64,000 nucleotides of DNA. It comes from Arenicola marina (lineage: Eukaryota; Annelida; Polychaeta; Arenicolidae). Under the pieces are notes generated by a model, which had not been told where the DNA came from, made no database searches, and saw nothing but the letters and a program-made list of their open reading frames with translations. Below, one piece after another: positions 13,801 through 28,800 of this stretch. Position 1 is the first letter of the stretch. Each line of letters begins with the position of its first letter. The position numbers and the translations under genes were made by a program. Location of the stretch: the NCBI GenBank assembly GCA_964019135.1, contig OZ025260.1, forward strand, positions 29,072,254-29,136,253. Direction: 5' to 3'.

Positions 13801-16800
13801 ATTTCATACTCACGATTAACGGAAATAGGGCTCAAGCGTGGGCGGAGCTTAGTGTCGGAGCCTGGATCGGTCTATTTCATACTCACGATTAACGGAAATA
13901 GGGCTCAAGCGTGGGCGGAGTTTAGTGTCGGAGCCTGGATCGGTCTATTTCATACTCACGATTAACGGAAATAGGGCTCAAGCGTGGGCGGAGCTTAGTG
14001 TCGGAGCCTGGATCGGTCTATTTTATACTCACAATTAACGGAAATAGGGCTCAAGCGTGGGCGCGGCTTAGCTATGAGTGCATAACGATGTATTGAAGGG
14101 ACAGTACCACAGACACTAGCGACAATGTTTCGTCTAGCATAAAAGACGGTTTTGCTTCCCTCGAGTGAGTAGGCCTAGCTGTGAGTGAATAACGGGGACC
14201 GGGATCCACGAAAAACTAACCAACTGGCGTCCGCGTGTCAACAAAACTCGGACGTAAACTGTACGAGGCCAAGGGATATTTCGTGTCCAGTATTCATTAA
14301 CTGTTGCCGTCTGTCTGTCGGGAACCGATCTGCAGATGGTATAGGCGTGGGAGACATTGACACGCAAGGCACTGTACTGCTTCTGCATGCCCCGGACCAG
14401 CCAGCCCTGTGGACTGGTGGCGCGGCTCTAGCGGTGGGATGGCAAAGACTATACACGGCAAGCATGGTAAAAACTGCATTCCTCAGACTGGGGGAGGGCG
14501 CTGCGACGCGTCACAAGCTTGGTTAGGATACATTGAATGGCATGGTAATCTGCCCACAATGGCAGTTACCCACTTGCCTGCCATGGGCCTAAAAACACAA
14601 AAAAAAATAGGTTCGCCCGGGTTTCAAAATGGGGAGACGGCGGGATAGCAAGGCTGGGGCGACAGGATATAATGGTATAACGAAGTACCTACCTCCAACA
14701 GCTTAAAGCCCATCGAGGGACAGGGAGGACAAGAGAAGCAGACATCGTCGGTTTAACGTGTGGTGAAACCATTGCCACTTTATTGCAATTATATGAGCAC
14801 ATTTCTGGAATACTGGGTACCCATTATGGCCGCCATTCCACAACGAGCCAACCAACCAGACCACTACCACGGCGCTAGCTTAGCTAAGCCACAGTCCTGC
14901 CCAGCGCGTCGTCTCGTCTGGAGGACGCCAAAACCAACGTACCCACCCACCATCATTGCGCATGCGCTCACCCAGGAACCTCGTGAATCAACCCGAGCAC
15001 GTGGTCTTAGGGTAAACATAGTACGCGCCATTTTGGTTGCGGTAACGTATGTTTTGGCGAACTCTAGACCGATTCTCACCGACTATGGTCGCTCCAGTTA
15101 GAGCCTGACGAGGCCTGTCTCTAAGATCACTGGGTGCCGTTAGAGCCAGTAGTGCTGTATTCGCGGTGTAGCATCCCATACTATCGCGTATAGGGCGCAT
15201 CGAATAAAGGCGGACAAGAAAAGTCCCGACATTGCAATTGAAGGCAATAAATAAAAGTTTTTTCTTTCCGCGTGGTCAGTAAAATGGCGTAGGGGTTATG
15301 GAAAGGTACATATTTTGTCGGATAGTTAAGAATTTTACGCCCGATAATGTAGGATGGGAGGCCGCAAATAAAGCAAATGCTACATGGTTCTAACGGCACA
15401 CGTGCTGCTTTGGGGGCAGGCCTGGCAAACTAGCGCCTAAAGTCTGGCAGTTCAGTCGGTCTATCGCCACGTGCTGTCTATAATTACACGGGCTCTCAAC
15501 GCAGAAGAGCACCACTGACCAATATACAGCCACATGCATATCGATAATAAGAGACACTGGTTCATTGCGGGACCGGTATACACTACACATATTACCACAA
15601 TTCACAGGGGAGGGGGGGGGGGGGGGGCAGACCGAGGGTTCTACACCAAGACAGGGCAAATCTGCCCAGCACCACCACTATTGCACACTAACCACTCCCA
15701 CCGCCACACAATACAGGGAGACTATATACTCATGATAGGGTTTATAAATACACATTAATCACCAAAGAGGAAGGTGCGTGACTAGATCAGAATCTACAGA
15801 TATACAGGGAGAAGGTGTAAATCACAACGCATTTACTATATAATAATGAAACTCGGGGCGAATATTTGACATGGCGATCCAACGGGGGATATGTTTATCA
15901 GTAGGACGCTTGTCTAGAGCTCTAATGGGGGAGGTTTGGTCATTTTCAAATCGTTACCGAATTCCGTAATTCACATGGCACAGAGCTGCCCTCTACTGGC
16001 TGTGCCATTCAAAGTCGCCCACGCGTGGCGGGCAGACATTTGTAGTTGCGTGATTCCTTCGCCAGATGGCGCCACTGCACCATGCGGGTTTTACGGAACT
16101 CAGCGCCGAAAAGGAAATTACCTCCGATTACCTCCATTATTAACATTAGAATCGCTGCGGAAGACACCCGTTGGAGTGCGCGTGGGTTTATGAGAGAGCA
16201 TATGATATTGGAGAACGCGGGACACCAGCCTCAGTGGCGGTCTCCCTGTTAGTGCACTACGCCCTACACCGCGGCGCCTAGCTCACCACGTGGCGCCTAG
16301 CTCACCACGTGGCGCCTAGCTCACCAGGTGGCGCCTAGCTCACCACGTGGTGTCCACAGCCTAACGATGGACCGACGGGAACACGAGTGGGCATTACAGC
16401 CAGGCTGCGCCCCCCCCCCCCCCTCCTCCAATCCCATCAATCCCCGCAACACCCACCTCCTTGCCATCCTGGATGTCTCCATCAAACACTTTGGCCACCA
16501 GTTCATTCGTGTCTTTGTCCAGCAAAAACACCGAACATCTGTGGGGGAGAGGTAGGTCACCATAGGAAGGGGTCATTAACTAAAGAGACGGAATACAACC
16601 GTCCAGATGGATACACATCAACAGGTACAAACGGAAGATGCGAAGTCGCAATGGAAAAGTTGAATATAGTTTGAGAAGTTAAATATTAGATTATGAATAA
16701 TACGGCGGAATGTCTGTGTGTGATATGGCAGAGCTCTTGGCCCGCTGTTACAGTGTATATGATACGACATTAACACTTATACATTAACTAACCTCTCGGC

Positions 16801-19800
16801 ACTCGTCAAGTTCCTGGCCTCTTGCATAATCTCTCGCAACAGTTGGGTGAGGTCGTCTGCAAGACAAGTATGAACGAATGAAATGGTGTTTTATGCCCTT
16901 TTTGTGCACACACGGGATACAATGGGCCAAGGAACTTCCCCGGAACGATGAAGGATGAATGGATAAAACATGCCCCAGATTAGACGCCCGGGCCCGGAAT
17001 CGAACCCACGACCTATTGATCTGCGGTCTAGATCGTTAACCACTACACCAGGGAGATCCCCGATATTACAAGACAAGAATCTGGGCGAGAACTGTGCCAT
17101 AAGCTTACTGTCCATTGACCACACAAGTGTTATTCCATAATACGGCCGTGGACAGGGATTATACTTGGAAAACTTCCCCGATATGTTAGAAAGAGACACC
17201 ACTAATATGTTTGTATCAAGTGGAAAGACAAGACAAGCTGGAATGCAAATAAATCAGTCAAACTGAAACTGTCAACAATGCCAACAAACCTGGAACTCTC
17301 AACAATGCCAACAAACCTGGACCTCTCAACAACGCCAACAAACCTGGAACTCCCAACAATGCCAACAAACCTGGAACTCTCAACAACGCCAACAAACCTG
17401 GAACTCTCAACAACGCCAACAAACCCGGAACTCTCAACAGTGCCAACAAACCTGGAACTCTCAACAACGCCAACAAGCGATGAACGGTGGAACAGTTCAA
17501 GAGCTGACCACGTGGTCAACAGCCTATATATATATATACGGGTTACCACGTGGACGTGGGCGCGGGGCGGCGTCGGGCACGGCTGCCGGCCTCGGGGGTA
17601 CGGATATCTGGAGCAGGCGGCGGCTCCAGATGGCGTCCGACAGGCTCTGGGAGGGCCGTGGCGTCCGGAACACGTCGCCGTCACTGTCATCTGTCGACGT
17701 CACTGATTCACCACTGCTGACGCTGGGAACAGGGGTCTCCGAGTCGTCAGGATCAACCGAGGGGGGGTTGGCAGGCGGGCGGCTATCCTCCTCTCGATCC
17801 GTACTTCCTGGTGGAGGAGTCCCGACCACGCTGCTCTCCGGAGATTTCGCGTCATCCCGGAGCTTGGACCGAGTGTTGAAGGCCGGGCTATCGGGCAGTG
17901 GCGCCATCTGGTGGGCCCTTACCTCACTCTCCACCGACCCATCCCCAACATTCTCCTCCTCCTGCTTCCCCTCACTATTCTCCCGAGCAATGGGTGTTTT
18001 ACTCGGCGGTAGGGTGGCCGCGCGCGAGCCCCCCGCGGCCCCCACGGCCCCCGCGGCCCCCACGGCCTTCAGCGGGAGGCGCCCCGTAGCGGCCACCCTG
18101 CTCCTGTCCACCATGTCCAGCCACAGATCGGGGTTCCCCCAACACTCACCCAGATGTGTGAACAGCTTCTTGGCCACCTGCAGCATCGCCTGTAATATAA
18201 TAAATCATTGTTATATGGTAGTTCCTGATATCGCCTGTAATATAATATAAAATATCTCTACATGGTTGTATCGTGCTTTTCTCGATAGTTATTCAGCATG
18301 TATGTTACAAAAATAGCAGCTTTATATTGTTATATACATGTAGTACCTAGTTAACACGTTTGAGCAGTTTATTCGACACAATATGTTGATCATTATCATC
18401 CATTGTACAAATGGCTACCCATAGCCTTTAGACTTTAGATACATGGTACACCTCACAAGGCATTAGTTGGCCGTGAATACCACCCAAACTATGGCAAGCC
18501 AAAGGGGGATTTTAATAGAGTATTTGCCACTTTGGCTTGCCATACACAATTGCTTTGCGCCAGAGCGTTGAACCCGTACCTGGGTCTGGTTCTTCAGGAG
18601 TCGCTCTCTCTGGACGGCCAGCGTGCTGTGCAGGACGCTGGAGGTATACTTGAAGCACTGCTGGATGCATTCCGTGTCTTGTTCCGTAAAACTGTCACAC
18701 GTAAAGATCATCAGTCATCAGCTCATGTCAAAATACACTGCGGGTCACTCAGTATCACACACACTGCGGGTCAGAGTCACTCAGTATCACACACACTGCG
18801 GGCCACTGAGTCACTCAGTATCACACACACTGCGGGTCACTCAGTATCACACACACTGCGGGTCACTGAACCACGCAGTATCACACACACTGCGGGTCAC
18901 TGAGCCGCTCAGTATCACACACACTGCGGGTCACTGAACCACGCAGTATCACACACACTGCGGGTCACTGAACCACGCAGTATCACACACACTGCGTGTC
19001 ACTGCGCCACTCAGTATCAGACACACTGTGGGTCACTGAGCCACTCAGTATCACACACACTGCGGGTCACTGAACCACGCAGTATCACACACACTGCGGG
19101 TCACTGAACCACGCAGTATCACACACACTGCGGGTCACTGAACCACGCAGTATCACACACACTGCGGGTCACTGAACCACGCAGTATCACACACACTGCG
19201 GGTCACTGTGCCACTCAGTATCACACACACTGTGGGTCACTGAGCCACTCAGTATCACACACACTGCGGGTCACTGAACCACGCAGTATCACACACAATG
19301 CGGGTCATCGCGCCACTCAGTATCACACACACTGCGGGTCACTCAGTATCACACACACTGCGGGTCACTGAACCACGCAGTATCACCCACACTGCGGGTC
19401 ACTGAGCCGCTCAGTATCACACACACTGCGGGCCACTGAGCCAATCAGTATCACACACACTGCGGGTCACTGAACCACGCAGTATCACACACACTGCGGG
19501 TCACTGAACCACGCAGTATCACACACACTGCGGGTCACTGAGCCACTCAGTATCACACACACTGCGGGTCACTGAACCACGCAGTATCACACACACTGCG
19601 GGTCACTGAACCACGCAGTATCACACACACTGCGGGTCACTGTGCCACTCAGTATCACACACACTGTGGGTCACTGAGCCACTCAGTATCACACACACTG
19701 CGGGTCACTGAACCACGCAGTATCACACACAATGCGGGTCATTGCGCCACTCAGTATCACACACACTGCGGGTCACTCAGTATCACACACACTGCGGGTC

Positions 19801-22800
19801 ACTGAACCACGCAGTATCACACACACTGCGGGTCACTGAGCCACTCAGTATCACACACACTGCGGGTCACTGAACCACGCAGTATCACACACACTGCGGG
19901 TCACTGAACCACGCAGTATCACACACACTGCGGGTCACTGTGCCACTCAGTATCAGACACACTGTGGGTCACTGAGCCACTCAGTATCACACACACTGCG
20001 GGTCACTGAACCACGCAGTATCACACACAATGCGGGTCATTGCGCCACTCAGTATCACACACACTGCGGGTCACTCAGTATCACACTCACTGCGGGTCAC
20101 TCAGTATCACGCACACTGCGGGTCACTGAGCCACTCAGTATCACACACACTGCGAGCCACTGAATCACTCAGTTGGTTGGATTTATTCAGGACGCTTTAA
20201 CCAGTTCTGGTCATATCGCGTCAATGGGAGAAGGAAGGGAGAGTGGAGCCATGTCCCCGAGGGGTAACCCCCTACTCTTTGCCAAGAAAGACATGGGATC
20301 TTTATCCTGCGACCACACAGACATGACCACAGCGGGGCTCGAAGAACCACCGACCCACGTGCCGTTAGGCTCTCAGGTGGCCAGTATTTTTACAGCGGGG
20401 TCAATGAACCATTCCATGCGAAACTCAATGCGAGTCCGCCAGCCACAGTATCGGCAGTGATAAATGTTTGGGTCACCGACCTTTGAGAGGTAGTTTATTC
20501 TTTACGTTAGAAACACTACCGTACAGTCGGCAATACGAACGCCTTGTTATCGCGCTACACGCGCACGACACTGGAAGCAATAAGGCACTCCCTCCCTCCC
20601 TCCCTCCCTCCCCTGTGACACATTCTGTCAGCCACTGTAATCACAAGCGGGATCCGGTGACAGACCGTGGGGGATCAAGGAATACAGGGTGAGCCAGTCT
20701 GCTTGTGATGACTGCCAACGCCATCACCGCCACCACCACAGTCACCGTCTCTACCACTGCAGTCACTACCACCATCACCAGTACCATCACCAGACACCAC
20801 CAGTCACCGTCTCTACCACTGCAGTCACTACCACCATCACCAGTACCATCACCAGACACCACCAGTCACCGTCTCTACCACTGCAGTCACTACCACCATC
20901 ACCAGTACCATCACCAGCCACCACCACAGTCACCGTCTCTACCACTGCAGTCACTACCACCATCACCAGTGCCATCACCAGCCACCACCACAGTCACCGT
21001 CTCTACCACTGCAGTCACTACCACCATCACCAGTGCCATCACCGCCACCACCACAAGCACCGTCTCTACCACTGCAGTCACTACCACCATCACCAGTACC
21101 ATCACCAGCCACCACCAGTCACCGTCTCTACCACTGCAGTCACTACCACCATCACCAGTACCATCACCAGCCACCACCACAGTCACCGTCTCTACCACTG
21201 CAGTCACTACCACCATCACCAGTACCATCACCAGCCACCACCAGTCACCGTCTCTACCACTGCAGTCACTACAACCATCACCAGTACCATCACCAGCCAC
21301 CACCACAGTCACCGTCTTTACCACTGCAGTCACTACAACCATCACCAGTACCATCACCAGCCACCACCACAGTCACCGTCTTTACCACTGCAGTCACTAC
21401 CCCCATCACCAGTACCATCACCAGCCACCACCAGTCACCGTCTCTACCACTGCAGTCACTACCACCATCACCAGTACCACCACCAGTCACCACCACAGTC
21501 ACCGTCTCTACCACTGCAGTCACTACCCCCATCACCAGTACCATCACCAGCCACCACCACAGTCACCGTCTCTACCACTGCAGTCACTACCCCCATCACC
21601 AGTACCATCACCAGTCACCACCACAGTCACCGTCTCTACCACTGCAGTCACTACCACCATCACCAGTACCATCACCATCCACCACCACAGGCACTGCCTC
21701 TACCACTGCAGTCACTACCACCATCACCAGTACCATCACCAGCCACCACCACAGTCACCGTCTTTACCACTGCAGTCACTACAACCATCACCAGTACCAT
21801 CACCAGCCACCACCACAGTCACCGTCTTTACCACTGCAGTCACTACAACCATCACCAGTACCATCACCAGCCACCACCACAGTCACCGTCTTTACCACTG
21901 CAGTCACTACCCCCATCACCAGTACCATCACCAGCCACCACCACAGTCACCGTCTCTACCACTGCAGTCACTACAACCATCACCAGTACCATCACCGCCA
22001 CCACCACAGTCACCGACTCTACCACTGCAGTCACTACCATCACCAGTACCATCACCAGCCACCACCAGTCACCGTCTCTACCACTGCAGTCACTACAACC
22101 ATCACCAGTACCATCACCAGCCATCACCACAGTCACCGTCTTTACCACTGCAGTCACTACAACCATCACCAGTACCATCACCAGCCACCACCACAGTCAC
22201 CGTCTCTACCACTGCAGTCACTACAACCATCACCAGTACCATCACCGCCACCACCACAGTCACCGACTCTACCACTGCAGTCACTACCATCACCAGTACC
22301 ATCACCAGCCACCACCAGTCACCGTCTCTACCACTGCAGTCACTACAACCATCACCAGTACCATCACCAGCCATCACCACAGTCACCGTCTTTACCACTG
22401 CAGTCACTACAACCATCACCAGTACCATCACCAGCCACCACCACAGTCACCGTCTCTACCACTGCAGTCACTACAACCATCACCAGTACCATCACCAGCC
22501 ACCACCACAGTCACCGTCTCTACCACTGCAGTCACTACCCCCATCACCAGTACCATCACCAGTCACCACCACAGTCACCGTCTCTACCACTGCAGTCACT
22601 ACCACCATCACCAGTACCATCACCAGCCACCACCAGTCACCGTCTCTACCACTGCAGTCACTACCACCATCACCAGTACCATCACCAGTCACCACCACAG
22701 TCACCGTCTCTACCACTGCAGTCACTACCCCCATCACCAGTACCATCACCAGCCACCACCACAGTCACCGTCTCTACCACTGCAGATACTACCACCATCA

Positions 22801-25800
22801 CCAGTACCATCACCAGCCACCACCACAGTCACCGTCTCTACCACTGCAGTCACTACCACCATCACCAGTACCATCACCAGCCACCACCACAGGCACTGCC
22901 TCTACCACTGCAGTCACTACAACCATCACCAGTACCATCACCAGCCACCACCACAGTCACCGTCTCTACCACTGCAGTCACTACCCCCATCACCAGTACC
23001 ATCACCAGCCACCACCACAGTCACCGTCTCTACCACTGCAGTCACTACCCCCCACCAGTACCATCACCAGTCACCACCACAGTCACCGTCTCTACCACTG
23101 CAGTCACTACCACCATCACCAGTACCATCACCAGCCACCACCACAGTCACCGTCTCTACCACTGCAGTCACTACCCCCATCACCAGTACCATCACCAGCC
23201 ACCACCACAGTCACCGTCTCTACCACTGCAGTCACTACAACCATCACCAGTACCATCACCAGCCACCACCACAGTCACCGTCTCTACCACTGCAGTCACT
23301 ACCCCCATCACCAGTACCATCACCAGTCACCACCACAGTGACCGTCTCTACCACTGCAGTCACTACCACCATCACCAGTACCATCACCAGCCACCACCAG
23401 TCACCGTCCCTACCACTGCAGTCACTACCACCATCACCAGTACCATCACCAGTCACCACCACAGTCACCGTCTCTACCACTGCAGTCACTACCCCCATCA
23501 CCAGTACCATCACCAGCCACCACCACAGTCACCGTCTCTACCACTGCAGTCACTACCACCATGACCAGTACCATCACCAGTCACCACCACAGTCACCGTC
23601 TCTACCACTGCAGTCACTACCCCCATCACCAGTACCATCACCAGTCACCACCACAGTCACCGTCTCTACCACTGCAGTCACTACCACCATCACCAGTACC
23701 ATCACCAGCCACCACCACAGGCACTGCCTCTACCACTGCAGTCACTACCCCCATCACCAGTACCATCACCAGCCACCACCACAGTCACCGTCTCTACCAC
23801 TGCAGTCACTACCCCCATCACCAGTACCATCACCAGTCACCACCACAGTCACCGTCTCTACCACTGCAGTCACTACCACCATCACCAGTACCATCACCAG
23901 CCACCACCACAGGCACTGCCTCTACCACTGCAGTCACTACCACCATCACCAGTACCATCACCAGCCACCACCACAGTCACCATCTCTACCACTGCAGTCA
24001 CTACCACCATCACCAGTACCATCACCAGCCACCACCACAGTCACTGTCTCTACCACTGCAGTCACTACCACCATCACCAGTACCATCACCAGCCGCCACC
24101 ACCACAGTCACCATCTCTACCACTGCAGTCACTACCACCATCACCAGTACCATCACCAGCCACCACCACAGGCACTGCCTCTACCACTGCAGTCACTACA
24201 ACCATCACCAGTACCATCACTAGCCACCACCACAGGCACTGCCTCTACCACTGCAGTCACTACCACCATCACCAGTACCATCACCAGCCACCACCACAGT
24301 CACCGTCTCTACCACTGCAGTCACTACCACCATCACCAGTACCATCACCAGCCACCACCACAGGCACTGCCTCTACCACTGCAGTCACTACCACCATCAC
24401 CAGTACCATCACCAGCCACCACCAGTCACCGTCTCTACCACTGCAGTCACTACCACCATCACCAGTACCATCACCAGCCACCACCACAAACACCGTCTCT
24501 ACCACTGCAGTCACTACCACCATCACCAGTACCATCACCAGCCACCACCACAGTCACCGTCTCTACCATTGCAGTCACTACAACCATCACCAGTACCATC
24601 ACCAGCCACCACCACAGGCACTGCCTCCACCACTGCAGTCACTACCACCATCACCATTACCATCACCAGCCACCACCAGTCACCGTCTCTACCACTGCAG
24701 TCACTACCACCATCACCAGTGCCATCACCAGCCACCACCACAGTCACCGTCTCTACCACTGCAGTCACTACAACCATCACCAGTACCATCACCAGCCACC
24801 ACCACAGGCACTGCCTCTGCCACTGCAGTCACTACCACCATCACCAGTACCATCACCAGCCACCACCAGTCACCGTCTCTACCACTGCAGTCACTACCAC
24901 CATCACCAGTACCATCACCAGCCACCACCACAGTCACCGTCTCTACCACTGCAGTCACTACAACCATCACCAGTACCATCACCAGCCACCACCACAGGCA
25001 CTGCCTCTACCACTGCAGTCACTACCACCATCACCAGTACCATCACCAGCCACCACCAGTCACCGTCTCTACCACTGCAGTCACTACCACCATCACCAGT
25101 ACCATCACCAGCCACCACCAGTCACCGTCTCTACCACTGCAGTCACTACCACCATCACCAGTACCATCACCAGCCACCACCACAGTCACCATCTCTACCA
25201 CTGCAGTCACTACCACCATCACCAGTACCATCACCAGCCACCACCACAGTCACCATCTCTACCACTGCAGTCACTACAACCATCACCAGCCACCACCACT
25301 ATCTCCACCACCACCACCACCACCCCCACTACTCATCTCCCCCATCACCATCACCACCCCCACCACAGTTATCTCCACCACCACCATCACCATTCACCAC
25401 CACTACCGTCCGCCCGGCCATTTCCCTCTGACCCCCCCCCCCCCCCCCCCCACTACCTAACCGGGCGCCTCCCACGGTGTGCGCGACATGTTTGCCATAA
25501 TAAACCAACCGGCCACAAAGCAGTGCGAGCCACAGCCGCCGGTAAAAAACACGTCTGTCCAATGAACAAAGCTAAGTAGCTCAGGTGACGGACTGACACG
25601 GTAATGACTTATAGTTTTCCTTGCTCCTGGCGGCCGAAGAAGCTTTTAATGAAAAAATGTATCCTTCGACTAGGGCAAGACGCAACGTAGGAGGTGTGTG
25701 TGTGTGTCGGGGGGGGGGGGGGGTGGTGCAGGAAGGAAAGCACGTTCCCACTGGGCACGCGGCGGCGACCAGCGCTATTAGTCATAGACTTACCTGTCCC

Positions 25801-28800
25801 TGGGCTGAGCAGGACAGGGACGGACTGGGCTGAGCGGGACAGGGAAGGACTGGGCTGAGCAGGACAGGGAAGGACTGGGCTGAGCGGAAGAGGGACGGAC
25901 TGGGCTGAGCGGGACAGGGAAGGACTGGGCTGAGCAGGACAGGGAAGGACTGGGCTGAGCATGACAGGGAAGGACTGGGCTGAGCGGGACAGGGAAGGAC
26001 TGGGCTGAGCGGGACAGGGAAGGACTGGGCTGAGCAGGACAGGGAAGGACTGGGCTGAGCAGGACAGGGAAGGACTGGGCTGAGCAGGACAGGGACGGAC
26101 TGGGCTGAGCGGGACAAGGAAGGACTGGGCTGAGCAGGACAGGGAAGGACTGGGCTGAGCGGAAGAGGGACGGACTGGGCTGAGCGGGACAGGGAAGGAC
26201 TGGGCTGAGCAGGACAGGGAAGGACTGGGCTGAGCGGAAGAGGGACGGACTGGGCTGAGCGGGACAGGGAAGGACTGGGCTGAGCAGGACAGGGAAGGAC
26301 TGGGCTGAGCAGGACAGGGAAGGACTGGGCTGAGCATGACAGGGATAGACTGGGCTGAGCGGGACAGGAAAGGACTGGGCTGAGCGGGACAGGGAAGGAC
26401 TGGGCTGAGCAGGACAGGGAAGGACTGGGCTGAGCAGGACAGGGACGGACTGGGCTGAGCGGGACAGGGAAGGACTGGGCTGAGCAGGACAGGGAAGGAC
26501 TGGGCTGAGCGGAAGAGGGACGGACTGGGCTGAGCGGGACAGGGAAGGACTGGGCTGAGCAGGACAGGGAAGTACTGGGCTGAGCAGGACAGGGAAGGAC
26601 TGGGCTGAGCAGGACAGGGAAGGGCTGGGCTGAGCGGGACAGGGAAGGACTGGGCTGAGCGGGACAGGGAAGGACTGGGCTGAGCGGGACAGGGAAGGAT
26701 TGGGCTGAACGGGACAGGGAAGGACTGGGCTGAGCAGGACAGGGAAGGACTGGGCTGAGCAGGACAGGGAAGGACTGGGCTGAGCGGGACAGGGAAGGAC
26801 TGGGCTGAGCATGACAGGGAAGGACTGGGCTGAGCAGGACAGGGAAGGGCTGGGCTGAACGGGACAGGGAAGGACTGGGCTGAGCGGGACAAGGAAGGAC
26901 TGGGCTGAGCATGACAGGGAAGGACTGGGCTGAGCAGGACAGGGAAGGGCTGGGCTGAGCAGGACAGGGAAGGACTGGGCTGAGCGGGACAGGGAAGGAC
27001 TGGGCTGAGCGGGAGAGGGAAGGACTGGGCTGAGCGGGACAGGGAAGGACTGGGCTGAGCAGGACAGGGAAGGACTGGGCTGAGCGGGACAGGGAAGGAC
27101 TGGGCTGAGCAGGACAGGGAAGGACTGGGCTGAGCGGGACAGGGAAGGACTGGGCTGAGCGGGACAGGGAAGGACTGGGCTGAGCGGGACAGGGAAGGAC
27201 TGGGCTGAGCGGGACAGGGAAGGACTGGGCTGAGCAGGACAGGGAAGGACTGGGCTGAGCAGGACAGGGAAGGACTGGGCTGAGCGGAAGAGGGACGGAC
27301 TGGGCTGAGCGGGACAGGGAAGGACTGGGCTGAGCAGGACAGGGAAGGACTGGGCTGAGCGGAAGAGGGACGGACTGGGCTGAGCGGGACAGGGAAGGAC
27401 TGGGCTGAGCAGGACAGGGAAGGACTGGGCTGAGCAGGACAGGGAAGGACTGGGCTGAGCATGACAGGGATAGACTGGGCTGAGCGGGACAGGAAAGGAC
27501 TGGGCTGAGCGGGACAGGGAAGGACTGGGCTGAGCAGGACAGGGAAGGACTGGGCTGAGCAGGACAGGGACGGACTGGGCTGAGCGGGACAGGGAAGGAC
27601 TGGGCTGAGCAGGACAGGGAAGGACTGGGCTGAGCGGAAGAGGGACGGACTGGGCTGAGCGGGACAGGGAAGGACTGGGCTGAGCAGGACAGGGAAGTAC
27701 TGGGCTGAGCAGGACAGGGAAGGACTGGGCTGAGCAGGACAGGGAAGGGCTGGGCTGAGCGGGACAGGGAAGGACTGGGCTGAGCGGGACAGGGAAGGAC
27801 TGGGCTGAGCGGGACAGGGAAGGATTGGGCTGAACGGGACAGGGAAGGACTGGGCTGAGCAGGACAGGGAAGGACTGGGCTGAGCAGGACAGGGAAGGAC
27901 TGGGCTGAGCGGGACAGGGAAGGACTGGGCTGAGCATGACAGGGAAGGACTGGGCTGAGCAGGACAGGGAAGGGCTGGGCTGAACGGGACAGGGAAGGAC
28001 TGGGCTGAGCGGGACAAGGAAGGACTGGGCTGAGCATGACAGGGAAGGACTGGGCTGAGCAGGACAGGGAAGGGCTGGGCTGAGCAGGACAGGGAAGGAC
28101 TGGGCTGAGCGGGACAGGGAAGGACTGGGCTGAGCGGGAGAGGGAAGGACTGGGCTGAGCGGGACAGGGAAGGACTGGGCTGAGCAGGACAGGGAAGGAC
28201 TGGGCTGAGCGGGACAGGGAAGGACTGGGCTGAGCAGGACAGGGAAGGACTGGGCTGAGCGGGACAGGGAAGGACTGGGCTGAGCGGGACAGGGAAGGAC
28301 TGGGCTGAGCGGGACAGGGAAGGACTGGGCTGAGCGGGACAGGGAAGGACTGGGCTGAGCAGGACAGGGAAGGACTGGGCTGAGCAGGACAGGGAAGGAC
28401 TGGGCTGAGCGGGACAGGGAAGGACTGGGCTGAGCGGGACAGGGAAGGACTGGGCTGAGCGGGACAGGGAAGGACTGGGCTGAGCGGGACAGGGAAGGAC
28501 TGGGGCTGAGCGGGACAGGGAAGGACTGGGCTGAGCGGGAGAGGGAAGGACTTGGCTGAGCGGGACAGGGAAGGACTGGGCTGAGCGGGACAGGGAAGGA
28601 CTGGGCTGAGCGGGACAGGGAAGGACTGGGCTGAGCGGGACAGGGAAGGACTGGGCTGAGCGGGACAGGGAAGGACTGGGCTGAGCGGGACAGGGAAGGA
28701 CTGGGCTGAGCGGGACAGGGAAGGACTGGGCTGAGCAGAACAGCGATGAGCCATTACTAACCTTGGTGCGTTGAGCTTGTTGGTGAGGCAGGCGACGGCC

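Noticed and set aside
17480..18250. 256-codon plus-strand frame
   Set aside because: Antisense to exon 12 and its possible extension, in GC-rich sequence; no recognised domain.
20689..25431. 1580-codon open frame rich in His, Thr, Ser and Pro
   Set aside because: It is a 64-bp tandem repeat with no stop in any frame. The reading frame rotates between copies, several frames are open at once, and it lies in an intron.
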